From the NCBI GenBank assembly GCA_032871835.1, contig CM065297.1, positions 15,394,098 through 15,458,097 of the forward strand: a stretch of 64,000 nucleotides of DNA. The letters run 5' to 3'. The position numbers and the translations under genes were made by a program. The DNA is from Dipteronia dyeriana. Lineage: Eukaryota > Streptophyta > Magnoliopsida > Sapindales > Sapindaceae. Below, one piece after another: positions 12,157 through 23,545 of the stretch. Each line of letters opens with the position of its first letter. Position 1 is the stretch's first letter. Below the pieces are notes generated by a model that searched no databases, was not told where the DNA came from, and worked only from the letters and a program-made list of their open reading frames with translations.

Positions 12157-12533
12157 GTCGTATTTGAAACAATAATCCTGTAATCTGAAAGATCATCCAT
12201 TTTTTTAATGTTAGATGTGTCATGTGTGGATCTCTACATTCTTTAATGTTTATACGTAATCGTTGAATACAATATATATATAACGAGATTAAAATTTCAT
12301 TTTTTTTAATAAATCACCTACCGTGTGGTGACTAGTTCGAATCTAGTTGGGATATGTCCAGAATCTTAGATTAAACAAGCAATTCGGAGTCTTAATAAAT
12401 AAACTTCATTTACGATATCATCGTACAAGAGCAGTGGTATTACAGTTTCATTTGATTGATGTAATTTTTTATTTTTTTTTAAATATGCCCGATCCACATT
12501 GAAGACAGACTCTTTTATCTTTGTAAAGGTTTG

Positions 12534-12635
12534 AATTAAATAACTTGAAAGGAGTCTGCCTTTTTATGGATGATCTTTGTAGTTAATTAAATAACTTGAA
12601 AGGAGTCTGCCTTTTTATGGATGATCTTTGTAGTT
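12534..12635. repeat. Perfect 51-bp tandem duplication
   Basis: Bases 12534-12584 are repeated without change at 12585-12635 (unit starts AATTAAATAACTTGAAAGG). Perfect identity implies a recent event. It lies in non-coding DNA. Confidence 0.95.
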
Positions 12636-12639
12636 AACC

Positions 12640-14724
12640 ACAAAGATCTGCTTAGAGATTATTATATGCAGTAGTGTCTAAAACTTTGGTTTGCTTGTTA
12701 TTATTAGATATTACAAGTTTTCTTGTTCACATAAAAAGAACCGGATAAAACTTGATAATTATATCGAAACGTCTCGACAAATCCTAGATCCGATCAATAT
12801 CAGGTTTCATGAAGCTCTATAATGGTAGTAATTAATTAAAAACACGTTTAATTAACTGATTAGCTAGGATCATACAATCATAGGGCTATTAACACCAAAA
12901 ATAACATTTTTTTTTTAAAACACCTTGTTAATTTTACATAAAAATATCAAAACAGATCTTAATCTAATGATCCATCAAAATATCATATTGGTGAATTGTC
13001 TCTATCTATGATGTGTGGAGGCCTTTTCAATTCACTGATAACTAATTCATTATATAATTACAATTAAAATGTTAATTCATTATTTAATTAATAAATGAAA
13101 CAAACTTAATTGAAAGTTGAAACTACCAGTACCACCAATCCAGCATTGAGCTTGCTTTTGTGATATAAGCAAAGTTTGGAAGTTTTGGGAATGAGTGGTA
13201 GGCTGAGTCACATGAATCACCATTCTCTAACACCTACCACTTCCTTTACATCACACCATTAATACATCATTTATGTTAATGTATATTCTAAAAAAAAAAA
13301 ATCTTCTGAAATCATTGAAGGGTAGGAGTTCTCACATGCAAACTCGGTTAGAAATTTTGTTTTAGCTTTATAACGTTACATTACAAAATGATGGTCCTGA
13401 AAAACTGTCATGATCCTGTTAATTATGATAACAATCCTCTCCACGAAAATGATCACTAAAAAAAAAAGATTTGTTAGAAACCTAATCAACGACCTATAAT
13501 TATTATAAAATCTGATTATTTCCACAAGAGAATCAAATTGGTTACAGAGAAAAGAAATTAAATTAAGGCAGCTAGCCCAACTTCAACAACAACAACAAAT
13601 AAAAAAATGAAAAAATAAAAACAAACAAAAAATCAGATACAATCACAACTTAAATGAGATTAAGTCCATCCAATTTTGGTCTGTTTTATAGCTGCAAAAT
13701 TGTATTTGTATTCAATATATAATTAAATAGATGATTGAAATTTTTTGTTTTGAAAGCTGAGAAATTCGTGCACGAAAATGAAACACGTTGTTTTTCCCAG
13801 AACTGAGCACACATACAATTGTGTCCTAGCTTGTTGGTGTGGTAGGTGAAATGTGCGGCCTTCAATCAAAATAGTCTGGTACCTCTTCTCTTCTCTTCTC
13901 TTCTCTTCTACCACCTACATGGTTGTTTAATTTATTGATCAATGTTGACAACATGTGGTGTGTTCATTGAAGAATTTGAGGAATTTACAACTAGTGCTTT
14001 CGTTTTCTTTTTGGTTAGTATGTATCGGTTAAAATACATAGTTGTATTAACAGTGTGTTTGTGTTGGAAAAGATAACTAGACTCTTTCTATATTGAATTT
14101 TTCGAATGAATGGTTCTTTTTCGTTCTATAAATCAGTATCAAAATCGAATAATAGTCTCCAACTAAAAAGGAATAGTTTGGTTGATTAAAAGACATTAAT
14201 GGATTTATAAATATCAAACAACTAGTAACATTAACATATACCTTTAAGACACATTTTAAAACAAATTTATGACGAAACAAATTTAAATAAAAATACTATT
14301 ACATATATGAAGCAATGCATACATGTTAGTTAATTAAATATATTTTTGAGAAGTTGTTTAAAGTATAATGATAGTTCCATGAGACCGATACCTCCTATAG
14401 ATGAAAATGAAATATGAAAAGTGAAATGGGTCTAAAATCACCTACCACCACAAGGAAAATGGAGGATCGGAGGTTGTTGGCAGATTGACCAAGTCTATAT
14501 CGATCTTATCGAGTCACCAAATAATTATCCAAATATACCTCTTTCAAGTTAAAATATATTAAGGCATTTTTGACTTTCTTATATGATCAAAAATTAAATG
14601 TTGGATCTAGATAATTTTGAAGTTTATAAGAAACAATTTCCAGATCATTAAAATTTGTTAAAAATATTAAAGTTGGTCCAAACCTAGCTCCTTACTAATT
14701 TTCCATATAAATTACTTCTATTAA
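12640..14724. other. Gene-poor AT-rich spacer
   Basis: No credible gene. A short (CTTCT)n microsatellite lies at about 13876-13908. Short open frames here have no recognizable protein features. Confidence 0.5.
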
Positions 14725-14944
14725 AACATTAAAGGGATATTAAGATTTTAGTCCTTCTAGTTAGCGTTAATCTGGGTTTGGTCCACTAGTTTTTTGAATT
14801 ACCAACTTTAGTCCTTCTGTCACAGTTTCCGTTTACTAACAACCTTTAGAGGACAAAATGACCATACTGCCCCTAGTACCTGTAAAAAGACCTTTATGCC
14901 CTTCATGAAGTGGGCTGTTGGGCTTGCTAAGCGTACCTCAACCC

Positions 14945-15052
14945 AGAACTAAATGCACCCTGAAACAAACCACCTTAGGCCACTGAATGCACCCCAGCCC
15001 AGAACTAAATGCACCCTAAACAAGCCACCTTGGGCCACTAAGTGCAACCCAG
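14945..15052. repeat. ~55-bp tandem pair inside the MULE
   Basis: Two adjacent diverged copies share CCCAGAACTAAATGCACCCT, then a CCACCTTxGGCCACT block and a closing TGCAxCCC. Confidence 0.75.
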
Positions 15053-15384
15053 GAATTGCTAAGTATACCCCATTGAATCAGCTCGACGTCAGCGTGAAGT
15101 CATGTCGTTTTCCTCAGCCAGCGACCCGTCGAAGGTCCGACCCGGACCTGGTTCTTGACCCGATTGACCCGACTTGAAACCTGGTTGTTCTACACCCTTT
15201 TCGACTTCGTTTCCGATCGTTTTCTGCCCAGATCGACGGCCGACCATTTTTCGGTTCGTTTTCCACCCATTCCAGCCTCTCACGAGCACGTTTTCCATGA
15301 AATCACCAAATATAGAGAGAGAAATTAGAGTGACTGAGAAAGAGAGAGAGAAAGAGAAATATGAGATCTTGAGAGAGGGTTTGG

Positions 15385-15461
15385 TGGTGGTGGTGCTTCG
15401 GATCGTTTGGTTTTTAATGGTGGTGGTGGTGGTGGTGGTGGTGGTGATGGTGATGGTGATG
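15385..15461. repeat. GGT/GAT trinucleotide tract
   Basis: An imperfect (TGG)n run grades into (TGATGG)n. It explains the glycine-, valine- or proline-rich frames translated here, so none of those is called as a gene. Confidence 0.85.
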
Positions 15462-15530
15462 GTATTGAACGAGGGAGAGAGACTGAGAGGGAGATGAAGA
15501 GATCTGGAGAATATGAGGAAGGGATTGAGG

Positions 15531-16281
15531 TCAATTTCTTAATTCCTAAAGTTTTGGGGTTATTTTTTAATTATTATTTATGTAGATATATAATTATATA
15601 AATTTATCAAGTGTAATTATATGTATTTATGAATGGTATTTGTATCTTTTTGGGGGTCAATTTCTTAATTCCTAAAGTTTTGGGGTTATTGTTTAATTAT
15701 TATTTGGGTAGATATATGATTATATAAATTTATCAAGTGTAATTATATGTATTTTTGAAGGGTATTTGTGTCTTTTTTGGGATCAATTTCTTAATTCCTA
15801 AAGTTTTGGGGTTATTGTTTAATTATTATTTGGGTAGATATATAATTATATAAATTTATCAAGTGTAATTATATGTATTTATGAAGGGTATTGGTGTCTT
15901 TTTTGGGGTCAATTTCTTAATTCTAAAGTTTTGGGGTTATTGTTAATTATTATTTGGGTAGATATATAATTATATAAATTTATCAAGTGTAATTATATGT
16001 ATTTTTGAAGGGTATTTGTGTCTTTTTAGGGTCAATTTCTTAATTCCTAAAGTTTTGGGGTTATTGTTTAATTATTAATTGGGTAGATATATAATTATGT
16101 AAAATTATCAAGTGTAATTATATGTATTTTTGAAAGGTATTTGTGTCTTTTTTGGGGTCAGTTTCTTAATTCCTAAAGTTTTGGGGTTATTGTTTAATTA
16201 TTATTTGGATAGATATATAATTATATAAATTTATCAAGTGTAATTTATATGTATTTATGAAGGGTATTTGTGTCTTTTTCT
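15531..16281. repeat. 126-bp tandem repeat array, six copies
   Basis: Units begin TCAATTTCTTAATTC at 15531, 15657, 15783, 15909, 16032 and 16158 (one variant TCAGTTTC). Copies are very alike, each ending near GGGTATTTGTGTCTTTTT. The array sits just inside the right TIR of the MULE. Confidence 0.93.
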
Positions 16282-16601
16282 AAAAAATAAATTATATTTT
16301 TAATTTTTAATTTTTAATATTAATTATTTTAATATATATATATATTTTTTTTAAATTTTTAAATGAAATACCAATTTTACCCTTATTAATGAAAAGCTTC
16401 TAGAAGCATTTATCAAAATTCCCATAGTACCCTTTTTGACCTAACGGAAGTCAACGGAAAACTAACGGAATTAGATGGTAGGGACTGGATTTGGTGTTGT
16501 TAGAGAACTGATGGACTAAAGTTAGTTATTTTAAAAACTAATGGACCAAACCCAGATAAACGTAAACTAGGGGACTAAAATCTTAATATCCCAACATTAA
16601 A

Positions 16602-17880
16602 AGACACAAAACTCTTGTTAGAGTGTTTTGCTATATATTGTCCCATTACGATACTGATTTTATATTTGAGATTTAAGAGGTTGAACGTAAAGTTTATAAA
16701 GTTTGAACGTGTATATGAAGTTCAATGTAAATATATAATTGTTAATTAATATTACATTTTAAAAGTTGGAACATTAAAGATTTCCGTAGTTTAACATTAC
16801 CATTAAACTATATTATATAATGAATGAAATAAAACCTCTTATTAAAATATGTTATAGTTTCTTGTATTAATGAGTCAAGTAAATAATCAAATTAAGGGGA
16901 GATATTTTAGAGTATTCCGGTAATTATTCATACCAGATGACAAGAATTTTAATTAACAAAATTTTAGTCAGGTCTAGACGTCTAGTTAAGACAAAACGCT
17001 TCAGTTGTTAACACGAATATCTATAATTGAGTTGAATAATAAAATATTTGTATTTATTTGCTTTCTAACTACAAACAGAATCATTATTGGTAGATATTAA
17101 GATACTGCATTATTTCATTTGGCAATCATATATGAGATAAATTAATAATAATGCATGCATTTCATATTTTTCTGCTGGTTTATGATCTTAGTTAACTATA
17201 TAATTTGAAATTAGTTCTCATTTGCCATTTGGTGCTAATTATAATTAAGAAGAAACAATCAACAAACTATTATTGAACAATAATTGCACACCACATAGAC
17301 AATGTCGATTCTTGCTACACAAGTTTGTTGAAACTTCTTTTTCGACAACATCTAATGTTTTTTTTTTAAACAATATATATGGTATCTATGACTATTGTAG
17401 GATAAATTCTTAACTACTTTGTTTGGTCTTCTTAATATTAACATGTATATTCTCTTTTTTTTTTCTTTTTTTTTTATGAAATCTAACTCTTAACAGGTCG
17501 GAATTTGTTAGAACATGTAAGATTAAACACTGCATTATGTGATCAGGATTTCTATCTCACGATACATGTATGTCATGTTATGAATCACATTACATAGAAA
17601 AGAACAATTCAACAAGTTTTAAAACCGTTTTTTTTATTCAAACGTCGTAATTTGAATTGCGTTTTATATTATTGATAGTCAGTTTTATATTTTACAGTCA
17701 TATGATTTTGTCTACACAAGATTGGAAAATCAAAACGTCTCCAAGTTTATTTAATTTGTGCTTATTATTCTACTCTTTGTATTATGTTGTTAAGATAATT
17801 TATTATATGAATTTCGGTTGATGAATTAAACTTAATTGGTATTGATGGAGAACAAAAAAAAACTACAAAAACCAATAGAA
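16602..17880. other. AT-rich intergenic spacer
   Basis: I see no gene, RNA or clear element here, only A/T runs and short open frames. Confidence 0.4.
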
Positions 17881-17895
17881 CTCTAAAATTATAAA

Positions 17896-17912
17896 GGCTC
17901 TGATACTGTTAC
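17896..17912 (-). other. Possible relict LTR end plus primer-binding site
   Basis: On the minus strand the sequence reads TGTAACA followed by GTATCAGAGCC. This resembles an LTR 3' end joined to the TGGTATCAGAGCC-type site that pairs with initiator Met tRNA. No matching second LTR or coding sequence was found, so it is at best an old fragment. Confidence 0.3.
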
Positions 17913-18342
17913 ACCCACTATTTTCCATTAAAAAAAACAAGTCAGTGAGTCACAGTCACATACAGAGGAGGGTTGTTGGATTTTCCACAAAAACAAAAAG
18001 ATTTCCACTTTAGTAAACCAAAGTAAGAGGTTGTCTGTTTTTTTGTCTGAAGACTGAATGATTCTGAATTTTTCTGAAAACTGAACGGAGACTGAAATCT
18101 GAACTCGAATGATATGTTTGTTTTTTTAAATTCTCACATCTGAATGTACTATCAACATGTTTGTTTTTGTAAAATAAAATTGTCTAAAAACTAGTAATTT
18201 TACATTTATATCCATACTAATTAAAAGAAACAATTTGACATGCATTATTCTTTATAAGACTTTTTGTGTTCTTCTGATTCAATTTTCAAAACAAAAAAAT
18301 TATCAAAGAATATAATTTTACCAGTTCAATATGCACCAGATG

Positions 18343-18395
18343 TAAAAAAAAAAAGTTACTGATTTTTTTAGTAGGTTCTTGAATTATACACACAC

Positions 18396-18436
<41 letters not shown>

Positions 18437-18716
18437 GAATTATTTTATAACATCTTCAAGCCATAAAATCGAATCAATTGTTTGAGTACTAGATGAATAG
18501 TTAGATAAAAAAAATATACAGAGTTTTTACCAGGATTTGGTAGGAGCTAAAGACCATAAAAAAAGTTATTGATTTTTTTTTAAATAGGTTCTTGAATTAT
18601 ATGTTTGTGTGTGTGTGTATATATATATATATAAAGAATTATTTTAGAACATCTTCAAACCATAAAATCGAATCAATACAGTAGACAAATTTATTGAGTT
18701 CCAAATGAATAGATAG

Positions 18717-18782
<66 letters not shown>

Positions 18783-18816
18783 GAGTTCTTACCACGAATT
18801 GGTAGGAGCTAAAGAA
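18343..18816. repeat. Tandem duplication (~214 and 260 bp) with (TA)n and (CA)n
   Basis: Copy 1 (18343-18556) and copy 2 (18557-18816) share the order AAAAGTTA.TGATTTTTTT, GGTTCTTGAATTATA, a dinucleotide tract, CATCTTCAA.CCATAAAATCG and TTGGTAGGAGCTAAAGA. The length difference comes mostly from expanded TA tracts (18719-18771 in copy 2). Non-coding. Confidence 0.88.
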
Positions 18817-19653
18817 ATTCAATTGTTTAATCCCATAAAAATTTCAGTATAAAAAGGTGATTATGGTTTTTTTTTCCTTTCTAAAACCCATTTAAAATAA
18901 GAAATATATATATATATATATATAATTCTACACCATATCAAATTAGAATAAATTTGGAAATATATCTTTTTTAGGAGGATAGATTTGGAAATGAATATAT
19001 TAATTGTAATTCAGTGATTTGTAATTAAGTTAAAAGTCAAGATTTCTTACTTTTTATTTTAAGTTGTTTTTTTTATATTTTTAAGTTGTTTGACCACTTA
19101 AAAAAACAATCAAAACAACTTAATGAGTTCAATTCAGACCCATTAGATTTTATGTGGAAAAAACAAACGACCCCTAACTAAAATTATAAAATAAAATTTT
19201 AAAATTTTATCTAATAACAAGCTGATGTGAATGGGTCATATTATTGATGTATACTGTCTTGGGGTTTTTCAGCATATGATCGCTTGTGATGTTTTTTCCT
19301 CCGAATCAATCCAATTTTATCTATAAAAAAAAAATGACGTGAATGGGTCACTAATCATGTATTTGAATTGGTAATTAACATTATATGTACTTGCATACTT
19401 TGACCTTTTCTTCTCTGTTAATGCATGATTTGTCAAATTGGATGATTTATTATAATTACTATTTTTTTAAAAATTGAACTAACCTATAGTGAAAAGTATC
19501 GTAAACGACCATACGTTGAAAAACCCATCCATATAAATAATAAAAAGAATAATTAAAAATAACAAAAACAGGAAAAACACGTGATAGTATCTTTTCTCTG
19601 CTTTTATTTTATTTTATTTAATTAGTGGATGTTAAACAACTTAAGTCTTGGGG

Positions 19654-20601
19654 ATGAAAAATTATATAACACTTTTTTGGGATTGATTTGTGCAATTAGC
19701 ACCTCTTTAATAACTCTAGTTTAAATAACACTAAAAATAGGATTGGGACTAAAATACCTTCCATCTTCTACAATTTTCTCTAACCAGTCCTTTTTTTTTT
19801 TAAATCTCCATTGAAGGGGCTCGAGCTCCACCGCCGATGTCATCACCGGAGAGTTGATCGACAAAACCACCGGTAAAACGTTCGTCGTGCACCACCCATT
19901 GTAACCAAAGTATCTGTTTTGAGTTTCGAGTTGTGTGGAGAGAGAAACGAAGTCAAACCTTCATCGTCTCCAAACCTTCATCGTCAAATCTGCGACGATC
20001 CGTCGCGAATCCGACGAAACCGATGGTGCCAATGAACCCGGCGTCGTCCAATCTTCTAGATCTGACTAATTTCGGAGTCAATCGGTGCCGTTGTCGGATC
20101 GCCAATTTCACCATTGATGGTCTGTTACATGTCGCGAGGAAGAAGAAATCCACAAAAAAAAATCGATTTTCACCCAGTAAGTCCCGAATTTTTTTAAATA
20201 AGTCTCGAATTTATCCTAATAAGTCCCGAATTTATAAAATAAGTCTCGACTTTTACCTAATAAGTCTCGAAATTGCAAATAAGTCTCGAATTTGCGAGAG
20301 AAAAAAATACAAAAGAAAAACTTGGATGGACTCTGATTTTGATCTCGAATTTTACCAACGAAATTAGAACGAATTGAAACAAAAAAAAATCAGAGAGAAG
20401 TTTTTATGAGTTGTGAAATGAGAAGGAAAAGGAAAGAGAAAAATAGAGAAATTAAAAATGCAAAATAGAAGAAAAAAAATAAATGAGGGTATTTTAGTCC
20501 CCCCATATATTTTAGTGCTAATAAAACAAGAGTTATTAAAGTGGTGCTAGTTGTACAAACCAAAATTGAAAAGATGCTATATACTCCTATTTCCTCTGAG
20601 G
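19654..20601. mobile_element. Non-autonomous TIR element, 948 bp, MULE-like
   Basis: Long inverted repeats of about 100 bp lie at both ends. The left has TTTGTGCAATTAGCACC then CTTTAATAACTCTxGTTT and GGGACTAAAATACC; the right mirrors this. Near-identical 9-bp flanks, GTCTTGGGG (19645-19653) and GTCTTGTGG (20602-20610), look like an aged target duplication. The right end is collinear with the inferred right end of the large MULE (about 9990-10085), suggesting one family. The interior (19800-20370) has a GC-rich stretch and a short CTCG tandem repeat but no transposase. Confidence 0.75.
20178..20300. repeat. ~20-bp tandem repeat, six units
   Basis: Units TAAGTC(T/C)CGAATTTxxxx recur six times. 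They resemble the CTCG-punctuated units of the big MULE's right arm. A frame through them gives repeated NKSRIY-like heptads, which I take as a by-product rather than a protein. Confidence 0.85.
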
Positions 20602-20610
20602 GTCTTGTGG

Positions 20611-21408
20611 TGGGAGTTAAAGTCCAGTAATAATACCCACTATTTGTTTAGAATGACATTCTAAAAAAAAAGAGCCCTATTTTAGCTTTGAAATGTATCA
20701 ATAGAAAAACTAAAAGAAACATTTCAACATTTAATTTGAGATATAACGAACCTTGTTTCCTAGAGAGACTATTTTATACAAAGTTTGTATTCAACTGTAT
20801 AAATTAGCTTATAACTTCACATATATATATATATATATATATACAAAACCCCGTGTTATTTAACGATAAATATTTAAAAATTAACCTACAACTTAAATAT
20901 GATGAAAATGTAGTAGAATGACTAAATTCATGAGAAATAATAGAAATGTTGGACTGACAATTTTCACTTGTTAGTGCAGTTCTACAATCAGAATAAATAA
21001 CAGCACTATGAGGAATTATAATAATAAAAAGAGCACAAACACAAATCAATTAACATGGAGATTGACTATGAAAATTTTGATCGTTTTGTGAAGACTGAAT
21101 ATCTATATTAGTTTAATTTTTATGATTTGTTTCTGATTTCATTTAATTGAAATTTGCATCTTCATGAATAGAGGCTATTCCTTCAGAAATGGACCCCACA
21201 ATAAATAAAAATTAGTAGAGGTTATTCACTTATTCTCTCTTAATTAATGAATATTATATTGGTTCTCTAATTAATTAAATTAGGGTTATATTCTTCTTCG
21301 CATTCAATAGTTAACAAAAAAAAAAAAAATCGAGAAGATCGAGAATTAAATCATTAATGGACTCAAAAGTTTACGTGGGTCATAACTCCATCACTCAAAT
21401 TCCTCTAG
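20611..21408. other. AT-rich spacer
   Basis: Nothing recognizable beyond a (TA)n tract near 20820-20842 and A-rich runs. Confidence 0.4.
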
Positions 21409-21410
21409 GG

Positions 21411-21990
21411 GTATGTTTTGTATGAAGGAAAGAAAATAGGAAGGATGAAAAGATTTAGAAGGGATAGAAAAGATGAGAAAAAAGAAGAAAAATAATTTTC
21501 AATTGAACTGTTTGGTAAACGGGAAGGAAACAAGATTGGATGGAAAATTCTCTTTATCAATTTTACTATTTTACCCTTACATTATAGTTTATATATTATA
21601 TATTTTTATATTTAATAAATGAAAATAATTTAAATAATATTGAATCCAACTTTTTTTTACAAAATGAATTCAAACTTTGTAATTTATTATTATTATATAT
21701 ATATATATATATAAATTAATACATTATGTTTTATAAATTTATTTTGAAAAATAAATTTTAAGTAAATTAAAAGATGGTAAATTTGTAATTTCATTAAAGC
21801 CAAAAGTCTTCACATATTTCTCACCACTTTTCCTCCCACTTTTGAGAGGATTAAAATGAATGGGTCCCACCCATCAATTTTTCCTCCTACTTTTACCTTC
21901 CGTCCATTTTTCTCTTCATACCAAACCCATTCTTTCTATTTTCTTCTCCATTTTCTCTCCACCATTTTCCTTTCTACCAAACATACCCTT
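21411..21990. mobile_element. Candidate 580-bp MITE
   Basis: Inverted ends: GGGGTATGTTTTGTATGAAG on the left and, reverse-complemented, AGGGTATGTTTGGTAGAAAG on the right. Both are followed by purine-rich DNA, so the right arm reads pyrimidine-rich on plus. A TA dinucleotide flanks each end, which could be the target duplication. No coding capacity. Confidence 0.6.
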
Positions 21991-22079
21991 AGTGAGTGAC
22001 TATCTCTCAATTAATCGCGTGGATGGATGGGCAAATATTTAATTCAACTATTCATTCAACAAAAAAAATCTATTTATTC

Positions 22080-22300
22080 AGATGGGTAAATAAGTTGTAA
22101 TTAATAATACAATTATGGGATGGTCATAAATTGTAATTAATTATGTTTCTTACAAAATGCTAAGAAAAAAATCGACTAAACATTTTTTTTAAAAAAACTT
22201 GACAATAAATTAAAAACATTTTCCAAAAAAAAATAAATCTAAATTTTAGATGAGTAAATAAGTTGTAATTAATAGTACAATTATGTGATGGTCATAAGAT
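22080..22300. repeat. Dispersed direct repeat upstream of PAL
   Basis: A roughly 50-bp segment containing GTAAATAAGTTGTAATTAAT and GATGGTCATAA occurs at about 22083-22132 and again at about 22254-22296. A linked A-rich block (CTTxACAAxAAATTAAAxCA) recurs near 22198 and 22851. Non-coding; no gene is seen in 22000-22950. Confidence 0.6.
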
Positions 22301-23215
22301 GATATAATGAATCACATTATTTGAAATATCAAATTAAGATGTTCTATTACTCTGGTAAAAAAAATTATGATCTTATTATTATTATTATTATTATTTATAA
22401 CATTTTCATTTAGTTGGATATGTTAAATTTAATCATTTTACTTCATTTTAAATGCTCGGCATAGTTTAATAATTAGCAGGGCAGATTGGTATTAATGAAA
22501 AGAAAATAAAGACCAAAATTAAATAATATTGTGGGTTTTAGAATGTTATGAAATTAAAGATCTAAATTTATAACGTTATAAAACTCTATCAGAGTATGTA
22601 ACTACAATCTCAAAATTGTTTTTTAAGATTGACATGACTAGAGAATAGAAAGCATGTAGGATGTATCTTCAAGTAATATCATGTTCAAATTATCGTGACA
22701 TTTTTATAATGTAAGATTGAAATTAATAATGAAAAAAGTATCGACAGTCCTTTAACGATCGATAAAAGTCAATTCTTTATTTTATTTTTAAATAAACTAT
22801 AAAAAGGATTTGTAACCGTATTTTGAAAGAAATAATAATAAAAAAAAAAACTTAACAACAAATTAAAACATTTTCCATAAAATAAACCTTTTCCAGTTTG
22901 CAACAAATTATGTGTCTACAGACAGTGTTTTCTTGAATTTACTTATTGCACATAAACTTTGTTAAATTATATATATGAATAATAAAGCAGAGTGGAATAA
23001 TGAATAAAATTATACACCGATTGCACAATCACAAGGCATACGTATAGATTATAAAATGTGGACCTTATTTTAGCTTCCTCGGTTAATCTAGTGTTGGATG
23101 TTGGACTTTCGTTGTCCTGGTCCACTATGTCACTCCTACTTTATATTTGTTTTATTGTAAAGTTTGAATGAGAAAAAGATGGTGGATTTCAAAGTTAATA
23201 TATACTGCTTACTTC

Positions 23216-23222
23216 ACCAACC
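23216..23222 (+). promoter_or_regulatory. AC element (ACCAACC) in PAL promoter
   Basis: ACCAACC lies 330 bp upstream of the PAL start codon. AC elements bind R2R3-MYB factors that drive phenylpropanoid and lignin genes in vascular tissue. Confidence 0.6.
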
Positions 23223-23383
23223 GCGACCTCACCAATCCCCTCCACTACTATCACGAGTCAATTTTACCGTTCAACGCCGCCCAACTACAAGGCAACATCT
23301 AAGCCTTTAAATCCAAATCCAAACAACGGCTCAGATCAATTTCCAACAATCCCCGCATTTTCTGCTCTGCCACCCTGATGCTC

Positions 23384-23394
23384 ACCTACCAACC
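23384..23394 (+). promoter_or_regulatory. Overlapping AC-I/AC-II elements (box L type)
   Basis: ACCTACCAACC fuses ACCTACC (23384-23390) with ACCAACC (23388-23394), about 35 bp upstream of the TATA box. This matches the MYB-binding box L/box P elements known from PAL and 4CL promoters. Confidence 0.8.
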
Positions 23395-23420
23395 CCCCTA
23401 GTTCTCCAGCCTCCAGAGTC

Positions 23421-23430
23421 TATATATATA
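23421..23430 (+). promoter_or_regulatory. PAL TATA box
   Basis: TATATATATA, about 115 bp before the ATG. The intervening CT-rich leader (CTCTCCTCTCCTCTG) is typical of a plant 5' UTR. Confidence 0.75.
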
Positions 23431-23545
23431 CTCTCCTCTCCTCTGTTTTTCTTCAGGAAATCAATAACCAATATCTGAAGATTTCCTTTCTATTCATTTT
23501 ATTTATTCTATACTCTGCTCGTGTATTCTTATTTATTTAAGAGAG

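Larger units (their letters stand above)
14734..16592. mobile_element. Non-autonomous MULE, 1,859 bp, with 9-bp TSD
   Basis: The ends are inverted repeats of about 80 bp whose outer 21 bases are identical (starting GGGATATTAAGATTTTAGTC). The element is flanked by perfect 9-bp duplications AACATTAAA at 14725-14733 and 16593-16601, the Mutator hallmark. The interior has no transposase. It holds a GC-richer block (about 14940-15530) and a 126-bp tandem array (15531-16281). The GC-rich block may be captured host DNA, which would make this a Pack-MULE, but I do not recognize a parent gene. Confidence 0.93.

Noticed and set aside
12320..12350. AGTTCGAATCTAG, like a tRNA B box (possible SINE)
   Set aside because: No A box at the right distance, no cloverleaf, no poly-A-ended element.
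15174..15534. Overlapping open frames on both strands (107, 69 and 64 residues) with Val/Gly/Pro runs
   Set aside because: They are produced by the GGT/GAT repeat and GA-rich DNA inside the non-autonomous MULE; there is no domain and both strands read open.
18030..19178. Possible 1.15-kb TIR element with ends GAGGTTGTCTGTTTTTT and GGGGTCGTTTGTTTTTT
   Set aside because: The match is mostly a T run, there is no target duplication, and the interior is dominated by microsatellites.
19933..20367. 144-residue open frame with repeated NKSRIY
   Set aside because: It runs through a 20-bp tandem repeat inside a TIR element. The repeat explains the openness and no domain is seen.
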